Assembly: GCA_003523085.1 (NCBI GenBank)
Contig: DPHD01000001.1
Span: 1-8,484 of the forward strand
Source: Oceanospirillaceae bacterium
GTDB lineage: Bacteria > Pseudomonadota > Gammaproteobacteria > Pseudomonadales > Balneatricaceae
DNA: 8,484 nt
Direction: 5' to 3'
The translations under genes and the position numbers were made by a program. The notes under the pieces are model-generated. The model was not told the DNA's origin and made no database searches. It worked only from the letters and a program-made list of their open reading frames with translations. Below, one piece after another: positions 1-6,240 of this stretch (position 1 is its first letter; each line of letters begins with the position of its first letter).

Positions 1-35
1 GGGGTTTTTTATGGCTTAAAACTTGACCGATATCT

Positions 36-815
36 ATGGAAACTCCCGCAATCCATCCACCATTAAGCATTATCCATCAAGACGCAGATCTTGTGGCCAT
101 TAACAAACCCACGGGTTTGCTGGTACACCGCAGCCCCATCGACAAACGTGAAACCCGTTTTGCAGTACAGGAGTTGCGTAATCAGCTTGGTCAGCATGTG
201 TACCCATTACATCGTTTAGATAAACCGACTTCTGGGGTTTTGGTGTTTGCACTATCGAGTGAGGCTGCAAGTTTTTATGGCCAGCAGTTTCAACAACACC
301 GGATCCAAAAAACCTACTTAGCCTTAGTGCGGGGTTACGGCCCTAAACAGTTGTCTATTGACCATGCGCTAAAAGACGAGGCCGATGACTACGCGGGTAT
401 TAAAGGCGATGGCGAGGCCAAAGAGGCTTTAACCCATGTACAGTCTATACAGAAGTTTGAAATACCCCTTAGGGTAGATCGCTATGAGACCACACGCTTG
501 TCGTTAATGCAGTGTCAGCCTGTGAGCGGCCGTAAACATCAAATAAGGCGGCATTTAAAACACATAGGCCACCCGATCGTCGGTGACTCGCGCCATGGCA
601 AGGGTCTGTTAAATCGAGCCTGTGAGGGTTATTTTGGCGTGGGACGCTTATGGTTAGCGTGTACCCAGATGACCTTAATGCGTGAAGATGGCAGTGCGCT
701 AGTGATTGATGCACCGTTAGCGACAGACTTTGCCGGGCTGTTGGGGCAGTTAGGCCCAGCGTCATACCGGCGTACTCCCCCAACGTCATACCGGCGAAGG
801 CCGGTATCTGGCTGA
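36..815 (+). CDS. truC: TruC, tRNA pseudouridine-65 synthase (RluA family), with repeat-derived C-terminal tail
   Basis: Predicted to isomerise uridine 65 of tRNA to pseudouridine in the cytoplasm. The 259-residue product follows the RluA/TruC plan: the NKPTG motif near residues 23-27, LVHRS at 29-33, the catalytic HRLDKPTSG motif with Asp62, the IQKTYLALVRG segment near 90-100, and GRKHQIRRHLKHIGHPIVGDSRHG near 166-190. These match my recollection of E. coli TruC rather than RluA or RluC, and there is no S4 domain. The ATG at 36 is used; no strong Shine-Dalgarno is visible, and only 35 bases precede it. The family's normal end falls near residue 242. The final residues (about SYRRTPPTSYRRRPVSG) are translated from the palindromic repeats at 760-836 and the stop at 813-815 lies within a repeat copy. 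It converges on the liv operon. Confidence 0.93.
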   Translation: METPAIHPPLSIIHQDADLVAINKPTGLLVHRSPIDKRETRFAVQELRNQLGQHVYPLHRLDKPTSGVLVFALSSEAASFYGQQFQQHRIQKTYLALVRGYGPKQLSIDHALKDEADDYAGIKGDGEAKEALTHVQSIQKFEIPLRVDRYETTRLSLMQCQPVSGRKHQIRRHLKHIGHPIVGDSRHGKGLLNRACEGYFGVGRLWLACTQMTLMREDGSALVIDAPLATDFAGLLGQLGPASYRRTPPTSYRRRPVSG

Positions 816-970
816 GGTCCTGACCTACGTCAGGATGACGGCAGAGGGCGTCAGGACGACGGCAGAGGGCGTCAGGACGACGGCAGAGGGCATAATACCG
901 GAGTACTCCCCCAACGTCATACCGGCGAATGCCGGTATCTGGAAGAGGTCCTGACTTTCGTCAGGACGAC
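760..970. repeat. REP-like palindromic repeat cluster between truC and livM
   Basis: Two long direct copies at 764-836 and 895-967 sit exactly 131 bp apart with about seven mismatches and no indels; a short part-copy core (cgtcataccggcg) begins at 760. Each copy holds two hairpins. The first has arms ataccggc/gccggtat at 788-795/800-807 and 919-926/931-938, with loops GAAG and GAAT. The second has arms gtcctgac/gtcagga(c or t) at 817-824/829-836 and 948-955/960-967. Neither is followed by a run of T in either direction, so they do not look like classic intrinsic terminators, although they fill the convergent gap and could protect or end both transcripts. The same two-hairpin unit recurs inverted at 8346-8484, which makes this a dispersed family. 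I see no transposase. REP/BIME-like is an analogy. Confidence 0.85.
829..891. repeat. 21-bp tandem repeat, three copies
   Basis: Units at 829-849, 850-870 and 871-891 are identical apart from one base (gtcaggaTgac in the first, gtcaggaCgac in the others), each ending ggcagagggc. The first unit begins with the right arm of the second hairpin of the preceding repeat copy, so the array looks like local amplification of that half-hairpin. It is non-coding and lies after the truC stop. Confidence 0.9.
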
Positions 971-980
971 TAACCAACGC

Positions 981-2369
981 TTACACAGAGTGTAAGCGGG
1001 TTTCCTCTGGAATGATGCCTTTAGGCATAAAACGCATAGTCAGGAGCAAGGTGAGACCCATGATGAACAGGCGTAAGTGGGGCGCACTTTTAACCAGGTG
1101 GTTGCGCAGCTCGCTGGCTTGATCCATACCCATGGTCACTAAGTCCATAAAGGCAATTGACAAGGGCTCGGCTTCGATCCACATAAACCAGATAAAGAAA
1201 CCACCAAATACAGCGCCCAAATTGTTGCCGCTACCTCCGATAATTACCATTAACCAAACCAAAAAGGTAAAGCGTAATGGCTGGTAGGCCGTGGGGGTAA
1301 ATTGACCGTCGATGGTCACCAACATGGCGCCGGCGATACCGACTACGGCACTACCCAAGATAAACACTTGAAGGTGTTGGCGTACTACGTTTTTACCCAT
1401 GGCGTTGGCGGCTTCTTCGTTGTCACGAATAGCACGCATCATGCGGCCCCATGGGGAGTTCAAAGCTTTCATGCTGAGCAACAATATGGCCACCAGTACC
1501 ACGGTAAATAGGCCGGTGTAGCATAACTTAACAAAGATGCTAGAACTTTGAATCACCAGTTGGTGTAGTGCATCTGCACGTTCGCTATCGGCAAGGGCAG
1601 CTAAACGGCCACTAAATAGCGACTGCACCATGTCGGTAAACCAAGGTGTGGTTTGTAGGTCGAGTTCAAATGGTATCGGGCGTCGGTCTAAACCGGCCAC
1701 GTTTTTAACGCCGCGAGCTAACCAGTCTTCGTTCTTCAATACCGCAATGATAATTTCGGAAATACCCAAGGTGGCAATGGCCAAATAGTCAGAGCGTAAG
1801 CCTAAGGTGATTTTGCCCACTACCCAGGCTACGCCTGCGGCCATCACACCACCTAAAATCCACGAAAAGATAATCGGCATGCCCATGCCACCAAGAAAGC
1901 CCGAGGTGGCAGGGTTTACACTTTCAATGGCCTTTACTGCAGGCTCATAAAAATGGTTGATAGTGAAGAAGGCGCCAATATATAACACGGCGAGGGCTAG
2001 GCGGCGCTGCCAGCTAGGAGCCATGTTACGATAGACTAAGATGGACAAAATAATGGTGATGACCACCAAAATAAAACTAACGGCCATGCCTTGCCCGCCC
2101 ACAGACCAAGCTTCTAGAACGGGGGCTTCAGACACTAATACGGCGGCTAGGCCACCAAGGGCAGTGAAACCCATAACGCCTAAGTTAAGCAGGCCAGCAT
2201 AACCCCACTGGATGTTTACACCCAAGGACATGACGGCAGAAATAAGGCAGAGGTTTAAAATGGCCAAAGCATACGGCCAAGACTGGCCCATACCCACTGC
2301 CACCAATAATAACGCCATAACAGCAAAAGCTAAGGGCGCGCGATTTTGTTGACTCAATAGTGCATTCAT
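981..2369 (-). CDS. livM: Branched-chain amino acid-type ABC importer permease, LivM-like
   Basis: One of two membrane subunits forming the channel of a HAAT-family ABC importer in the inner membrane. The 462-residue protein has many hydrophobic helices, the LivM hallmark WGYAGLLNLGVMGF at about 55-68, the LRSDYLAIATLGISEI segment at 191-206, and the cytoplasmic ATPase-coupling loop SPWGRMMRAIRDNEEAANAMG at 305-325. Compared with E. coli LivM from memory it lacks the N-terminal extension but carries an extra stretch of roughly 75 residues (about 82-160) with one or two additional hydrophobic segments, a polar insert near 235-275, and a longer C-terminal periplasmic/loop region near 400-430. 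The TGGxNG-like motif usually seen after the LGxxEI segment is replaced by RGVKNVAGLDRRP. The start overlaps the livH stop by one base (TAATG). Substrate is not determinable from sequence. Confidence 0.88.
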   Translation of the reverse strand: MNALLSQQNRAPLAFAVMALLLVAVGMGQSWPYALAILNLCLISAVMSLGVNIQWGYAGLLNLGVMGFTALGGLAAVLVSEAPVLEAWSVGGQGMAVSFILVVITIILSILVYRNMAPSWQRRLALAVLYIGAFFTINHFYEPAVKAIESVNPATSGFLGGMGMPIIFSWILGGVMAAGVAWVVGKITLGLRSDYLAIATLGISEIIIAVLKNEDWLARGVKNVAGLDRRPIPFELDLQTTPWFTDMVQSLFSGRLAALADSERADALHQLVIQSSSIFVKLCYTGLFTVVLVAILLLSMKALNSPWGRMMRAIRDNEEAANAMGKNVVRQHLQVFILGSAVVGIAGAMLVTIDGQFTPTAYQPLRFTFLVWLMVIIGGSGNNLGAVFGGFFIWFMWIEAEPLSIAFMDLVTMGMDQASELRNHLVKSAPHLRLFIMGLTLLLTMRFMPKGIIPEETRLHSV

Positions 2370-3391
2370 TAGATTGATTGCCCCTTAAAGATACCCGTTG
2401 GACGTATTAACAGCACCACCACAAGGATGATAAAGGATACGGCAAACTTATAATCGGTGGATAAGAACTGCATCAAACTAGAAGGCTCTAACGACTCGGG
2501 CATTAGGTAGATGAAGAACTTTTTGTAAGCGTAGGTGACAATGACTTCGGAGAAAGCGATCACAAAGCCACCCACTACAGCCCCTATAGGGCTACCGATA
2601 CCACCCACGATGGCAGCCGCAAACATAGGTAGCAGCAGCATAAAGTAGGTGAATGGTTTGAAGCTCTTATCCAAGCCATACAATGTGCCCGCTGTCGTGG
2701 CAAGTGCTGCGACGATGATCCAGGTGATTAGTACCACTCGGTCTGGGTTGATGCCAGACAATAGAGCTAAGTCTTCGTTGTCAGAAAACGCGCGCATGGC
2801 TTTACCCGTACGGGTCTTTTGCAAAAAGTAGAACAAAGCGGCAACGGCAATAATGGCCACGGTTAAGGTAAGTACTTGAGTGGATTTTAGCGCCAAGCCT
2901 TCGGCCAACCCTGTAAACTCTTTAAACTCACGGGGGCGGAAGATAAACTTCGTGCCGTCCATAAAACGCTGGTCCGTAGGTCCAATGATAAAACGCACAA
3001 TGGCGTTAGTCATGAACATGACGCCGGTGGAGACGATAACAAAAATAACCGGTGCGCTCTTTTTAACACGGTAAAACTTATACACAGTTTTATCAAACAT
3101 TAAGCTTAGGCCTATGGCACATAAAATACCAAAGGGCAGGGCAAGCAATGCCGTAGGTAATGGGCCGAAGCTTATGCCCATGGATTGAAATCCCCAGGTT
3201 ATTAGAATCACTGACATGGTACCAAAAGCCATTAAATCGCCATGGGCAAAGTTAGAAAAGCGTAAGATGCCGTACACCAAGGTAATGCCAAGGGCACCGA
3301 GTGCGAGTTGAGCGCCGTAAGAAATAGCTGGCACCAGTACAAAGTTAGAAAACAGTACTATGGCGTTTAAAATATCTACAAATTCTGGCAT
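2369..3391 (-). CDS. livH: Branched-chain amino acid-type ABC importer permease, LivH-like
   Basis: Second membrane subunit of the same HAAT-type importer, partner of the LivM-like protein. The 340-residue sequence shows the LivH signature LGALGITLVYGILRFSNFAHGDLMAFG at residues 31-57, a multi-helix hydrophobic profile, the ATPase-coupling loop TGKAMRAFSDNEDLALLSGIN at 195-215, and the late GGIGSPIGAVVGG segment at 263-275 with the RPTGIFKG C-terminal motif typical of the family. It ends TAATG with livM and starts three bases after the livF stop. Its likely ribosome site is the G-rich stretch opposite 3399-3404, which lies inside the last livF codons, so translation is probably coupled to livF. 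Length is somewhat greater than E. coli LivH because of the loop at 140-170 and the segment at 285-312. Confidence 0.9.
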   Translation of the reverse strand: MPEFVDILNAIVLFSNFVLVPAISYGAQLALGALGITLVYGILRFSNFAHGDLMAFGTMSVILITWGFQSMGISFGPLPTALLALPFGILCAIGLSLMFDKTVYKFYRVKKSAPVIFVIVSTGVMFMTNAIVRFIIGPTDQRFMDGTKFIFRPREFKEFTGLAEGLALKSTQVLTLTVAIIAVAALFYFLQKTRTGKAMRAFSDNEDLALLSGINPDRVVLITWIIVAALATTAGTLYGLDKSFKPFTYFMLLLPMFAAAIVGGIGSPIGAVVGGFVIAFSEVIVTYAYKKFFIYLMPESLEPSSLMQFLSTDYKFAVSFIILVVVLLIRPTGIFKGQSI

Positions 3392-3394
3392 AAC

Positions 3395-4099
3395 TTAACC
3401 CCCCAAGAAGGTGCGGCGCACCACTGGATCGGCCAGTAGTTCGTCACCACTGCCGGTATGTTTATTGGTGCCGGTCACTAACACATAACCTTTGTCGGCA
3501 ATGTTAAGGGCTTGGGCGGCGTTTTGTTCAACCATCAACACGGCAATGCCTTGTTGCTTCACCTCTAGAATACGGTCGAACAGTTCGTCCATGACGATGG
3601 GAGACACACCTGCAGTAGGTTCATCTAACATCAATACGCTGGGTTGTGTCATCATGGCGCGGCCTACGGCCACTTGTTGACGTTGGCCGCCAGACAATTC
3701 GCCAGCGTTTTGTAGGCGCTTCTGTTTGAGAATAGGGAACAAGTCGTAGATTTGTTCCATGGTTTCAGTAAAATCGTCGGTGCGTAAAAACGCCCCCATT
3801 TCGAGGTTTTCTTCCACCGTCATGCCACCAAACACGTTGTGTGTCTGTGGTACAAAAGCAATGCCTTCGCCAACGCGGTCTTGTGGGGACATGTGGGTGA
3901 TGTCTTTGCCGCCTAAGGTTACGCTACCTTCACGTAGGTCGAGCATGCCTAACAAGGCTTTCATGGCCGTGGACTTGCCAGCACCATTGGGGCCAACAAT
4001 GACCGCTACTTCACCTTTGTCTACCGACAAAGAACAGCCGTTAAGGATGTCGGCGCCGCCGTAGCCACCACGCAATTGATCTGCAACTAGATAACTCAT
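3395..4099 (-). CDS. livF: ABC importer ATPase, LivF-like
   Basis: Cytoplasmic ATPase that, paired with the LivG-like subunit, powers the LivH/LivM channel. All nucleotide-binding motifs are present in 234 residues: Walker A GPNGAGKS at 36-43, Q-loop Gln85 in FVPQTHNVF, signature LSGGQRQQ at 135-142, Walker B VLMLDE at 155-160 with D-loop PTAGVSP. The switch histidine position is Gln192 in MVEQNA, which is the normal state in LivF-type ATPases and not a defect. The length is close to E. coli LivF. The ATG overlaps the livG stop as ATGA and is preceded by a strong GGAGG on the minus strand (opposite 4107-4111), so it should be translationally coupled to livG. Confidence 0.93.
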   Translation of the reverse strand: MSYLVADQLRGGYGGADILNGCSLSVDKGEVAVIVGPNGAGKSTAMKALLGMLDLREGSVTLGGKDITHMSPQDRVGEGIAFVPQTHNVFGGMTVEENLEMGAFLRTDDFTETMEQIYDLFPILKQKRLQNAGELSGGQRQQVAVGRAMMTQPSVLMLDEPTAGVSPIVMDELFDRILEVKQQGIAVLMVEQNAAQALNIADKGYVLVTGTNKHTGSGDELLADPVVRRTFLGG

Positions 4100-4878
4100 G
4101 CCTTAGCCTCCGGTTTGTTTTTGAGGCCTGTGCCTAAGTATGCTTCGATGACTGCTTCATTAGCAATCACTTCTGCCGCTGTACCTTGGGCTAATACTGA
4201 GCCTTCTGCCATAACAATGACGGGATCACATAAGCGGCCAATAAAGTCCATATCATGTTCGATCATACAAAAGGTGTAACCTTTTTCTTGGTTTAAACGC
4301 ACGATGGCTTCGCCAATTTCCCGCAGTAGGGAGCGGTTAACGCCAGCGCCTACTTCGTCTAGTAGCACGACTTTGGCATCCACCATCATGGTGCGGCCCA
4401 ATTCAAGTAGCTTCTTTTGGCCTCCCGAAAGATTGCCGGCCAATTCTTGAGCGACATGGCCCAAGTTTAGGAAGTCGATCACTTCCATGGCCTTTTCACG
4501 CACTTTGGTTTCTTGTTCTCGCACCACAGAGGGGCGGAACCAAGCGTCCATAAGGTTTTCGCCGGCTTGCTGTGACGGCACCATCATGAGGTTTTCTAAC
4601 ACCGTTAAGGTGCCGAATTCGTGGGCGATTTGGAATGTGCGTAATAAACCTTTATGAAATAATTCATAGGGCGGTACACCGGTGACATCTTCGCCGTCGA
4701 GGTAAATGTGCCCCGAGGTTGGCGTTAAGTTTCCAGCAATCATGTTAAAAAGAGTGGTTTTACCAGCCCCGTTAGGGCCGATGAGCCCGGTGATGGAGCC
4801 TTTGGCGATTTCGATGGAGGCGTTATTGACGGCATGTACGCCACCAAAACGTTTACTCACTGATTCGACTTTGATCAT
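4096..4878 (-). CDS. livG: ABC importer ATPase, LivG-like
   Basis: First gene of the importer operon; cytoplasmic ATPase partner of LivF. In 260 residues the motifs run Walker A GPNGAGKT at 34-41, Q-loop Gln83 in RTFQIAHEF, signature LSGGQKK at 150-156, Walker B VVLLDE at 170-175, D-loop VGAGVN and switch His208 in MIEHDMDF. The IEHDM motif and the RTFQ segment after the LivG-specific insertion point to LivG rather than LivF. The D-loop reads EVGAGVN where LivG proteins more often have EPxAGLN: Pro to Val at residue 176. The ATG at 4878 has only a modest GGGAT upstream. The leader region carries a candidate promoter and hairpin. Confidence 0.92.
   Translation of the reverse strand: MIKVESVSKRFGGVHAVNNASIEIAKGSITGLIGPNGAGKTTLFNMIAGNLTPTSGHIYLDGEDVTGVPPYELFHKGLLRTFQIAHEFGTLTVLENLMMVPSQQAGENLMDAWFRPSVVREQETKVREKAMEVIDFLNLGHVAQELAGNLSGGQKKLLELGRTMMVDAKVVLLDEVGAGVNRSLLREIGEAIVRLNQEKGYTFCMIEHDMDFIGRLCDPVIVMAEGSVLAQGTAAEVIANEAVIEAYLGTGLKNKPEAKA
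4107..4111 (-). promoter_or_regulatory. Strong Shine-Dalgarno for livF inside the livG 3' end
   Basis: Read on the minus strand this is GGAGG, seven bases before the livF ATG (4099-4097) and within the last codons of livG. It supports the ATGA overlap start rather than any later in-frame start. Confidence 0.75.
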
Positions 4879-4975
4879 GTGTGATCCCGTTGTCTGCAGA
4901 GCGTCTAGGTTGGGCCATTAAGCGGGTAAGCGAATAGACCAACACGTATCGTTATTTTAATTATGGTTAGTTGCA

Positions 4976-5003
4976 ATAAAACCGACACAGGGGCCGGCTT
5001 TAT
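4976..5003 (-). promoter_or_regulatory. Leader stem-loop upstream of livG
   Basis: Arms at 4976-4984 and 4995-5003 form a nine-pair stem with a ten-base loop. As minus-strand RNA all nine pairs form, including one G-U; as plus-strand RNA the same position becomes an A-C mismatch. That asymmetry fits a structure in the liv leader. With the proposed promoter the hairpin would be at the very start of the transcript, where it could stabilise the mRNA. It has no U-run after it, so it is not an evident terminator. Confidence 0.4.
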
Positions 5004-5012
5004 ATTGGCGCA

Positions 5013-5041
5013 ATTATACGGATTAACTATAGACAGGAAAA
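5013..5041 (-). promoter_or_regulatory. Candidate sigma-70 promoter for the livGFHM operon
   Basis: On the minus strand a perfect TATAAT lies opposite 5013-5018 with a weak TTTTCC (3 of 6 matches) 17 bp upstream, opposite 5036-5041. A start would fall near 5006, giving a leader of about 130 bases before livG. Support is the -10 match and its position only. Confidence 0.4.
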
Positions 5042-5129
5042 GCCGGTACTGCCGAAAAATTGCTGCAATGACAAAATTACGATAGTTAGCGTCGCGCAGG
5101 CACAGTTTATGAACCGAAGTTGAGCCCTG

Positions 5130-5156
5130 TTGACAGGTTTATACGCCACTTGATAG
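5130..5156 (+). promoter_or_regulatory. Possible promoter for the Pr6Pr-like/VF530 pair, overlapped by a palindrome
   Basis: A perfect TTGACA at 5130-5135 is followed by a poor -10 (tgatag at 5151-5156, spacing 15 bp). The -35 lies within a 5-2-5 palindrome, CCTGT-tg-ACAGG at 5126-5137, a possible operator. The weak -10 keeps the call tentative. Confidence 0.28.
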
Positions 5157-5258
5157 CTGACTTCGGCAAGCCTATGGCTGTAGGCACGAGTAATACCAGT
5201 GGTGGCGGGTCTAATGTTGGTGATAACATGGTGCCTTACGAGTGATGTGAAGCAAATT

Positions 5259-5903
5259 ATGATTAACCAAAAAACGGCTCAAAAAGCCTTGGTTTTAGTA
5301 GCTGTTATTGCCTGGTGCGGGGTCTTATTACAGTTGTATATTTCTTTGTCTAATGCGGTGATAGACGGCAGGGGTATTATTAATGGTTTTGTCAGGTATT
5401 TTGCTTACTTCACCATACTGACCAATATATTTGTAGCCTTGGTGGCTACCTCACCACCCTTTTTTAAGCAATCAAAATTGGGCCGATGGTTTTCAACACC
5501 TGTGGTGACGGGGTGTGCGGTAACGGCGATACTATTTGTTGGCTTGGCCTATCACGTGTTATTACGCCATGTTTGGCACCCCGAAGGCTTACAGTTGGTT
5601 GCGGATTACCTATTGCACTATATTACGCCGGCTAGTTTGGTATTGTTTTGGATTGTGTTTCCGCCTATACAGCCGTTACATAAACTGGATCCCGTTCGCT
5701 GGGCCATATACCCGCTGGGGTATTTTGTGTATGTGTTAATTCGGGGTGTGCTGGGCGACACTTACCCCTATTATTTTATCAATGTGGCCGAAATTGGTTA
5801 TGGCCAAACCATTATTAATGCCCTGGCGCTGTGTATGGTCTACGTGATCTTGGGTAGTTTAGTATTGGCGCTAACAAAATATAGACAGGCACAAAAATTA
5901 TGA
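5259..5903 (+). CDS. Pr6Pr-family six-helix integral membrane protein
   Basis: Function unknown. From the ATG at 5259 the product has 214 residues and six predicted helices, near 9-30, 49-65, 81-103, 118-136, 148-164 and 183-206. Motifs that recall the Pr6Pr family are RYFAYFTILTN at 46-56, a histidine-bearing AYHVLLRHVW at 97-106, DYLLHYITP at 116-124, the RWAIYPLGYFVYVLIRG stretch at 147-163, and YPYYF at 169-173. Conserved His99 and His120 in or near the membrane hint at a ligand or metal but this is inference. A GTG at 5199 is in frame and would add 20 residues, but ATG 5259 places the first helix at the usual distance from the N-terminus. Its TGA overlaps the next ATG, so the two genes are coupled. 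Confidence 0.72.
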   Translation: MINQKTAQKALVLVAVIAWCGVLLQLYISLSNAVIDGRGIINGFVRYFAYFTILTNIFVALVATSPPFFKQSKLGRWFSTPVVTGCAVTAILFVGLAYHVLLRHVWHPEGLQLVADYLLHYITPASLVLFWIVFPPIQPLHKLDPVRWAIYPLGYFVYVLIRGVLGDTYPYYFINVAEIGYGQTIINALALCMVYVILGSLVLALTKYRQAQKL

Positions 5904-6235
5904 GTAACGACCAACCCCGAAATCCGCTACACGGTGTAAAACTTGAGCAAGTGGTAACCGACCTGGTGGACACATTCGGCTGGGAAACGCTTGCAGAACA
6001 GGTCAATATCAACTGCTTTCGATCTAACCCTACGGTCAAGTCTAGCCTCAAGTTTTTGCGTAAAACCCAATGGGCTAGAGATAAAGTAGAGTCGCTTTAT
6101 GTGTATGCCATTGTCCGTGGCAAACCCCTTAAACCACAGTTTAATACGTCCTCTCGAGGACCTGCTGAGCCCTCAGTTGCAGCCACACCCAAACCGAGTA
6201 CAGACAACAGTCATATATGGAAAACCCCCAGTTAG
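5900..6235 (+). CDS. VF530-family (DUF2132) putative DNA-binding protein
   Basis: A 111-residue protein whose first ~75 residues match the small VF530 family in my recollection: NPLHGVKLEQVVTDLV at 8-23, FGWETLAEQVNINCF at 26-40, then NPTVKSSLKFLRKTQWARDKVESLY at 43-67. The family is named for a Vibrio fischeri protein of known structure proposed to bind DNA; its biological role is unsettled. Lys/Arg residues around 47-62 would suit nucleic-acid contact. Residues 76-111 form a Pro/Ser/Thr-rich tail beyond the usual family length, likely disordered. The start overlaps the preceding stop (ATGA), indicating translational coupling. The stop is only five bases from the stop of the convergent decarboxylase, leaving no room for a terminator between them. 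Confidence 0.82.
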   Translation: MSNDQPRNPLHGVKLEQVVTDLVDTFGWETLAEQVNINCFRSNPTVKSSLKFLRKTQWARDKVESLYVYAIVRGKPLKPQFNTSSRGPAEPSVAATPKPSTDNSHIWKTPS

Positions 6236-6240
6236 CTGTT

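Larger units (their letters stand above)
4879..5258. other. Divergent intergenic regulatory region between livG and the Pr6Pr-like gene
   Basis: This 380-bp stretch separates the minus-strand liv operon from the plus-strand pair. I find no convincing protein gene or known RNA in it. It holds a candidate liv promoter near 5013-5041, a stem-loop at 4976-5003 that would sit at the 5' end of the liv transcript, a possible plus-strand promoter at 5130-5156 overlapped by a small palindrome, and a spaced inverted repeat ccgaagt/acttcgg at 5114-5120 and 5160-5166. Confidence 0.6.

Noticed and set aside
1..35. End of an upstream gene or terminator tail (ggggtttttt)
   Set aside because: Only 35 bases are visible before truC; no hairpin arm or coding frame can be supported.
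469..789. Minus-strand open frame opposite truC
   Set aside because: It lies wholly inside a well-supported gene, its product resembles nothing I know, and it ends within the repeats.
788..970. Rho-independent terminators for truC and livM
   Set aside because: The hairpins are strong but no T-run follows on either strand, and the same units occur elsewhere as dispersed repeats.
3518..3529. Missing switch histidine in LivF (Gln192)
   Set aside because: Gln in the VEQNA motif is typical for LivF-type ATPases and not a sign of inactivation.
4853..4918. 21-codon upstream frame overlapping the livG start on the minus strand
   Set aside because: It starts with ATG at 4918 but lacks a Shine-Dalgarno and shows no run of regulatory codons such as Leu, Ile or Val, so an attenuation leader peptide is not supported.
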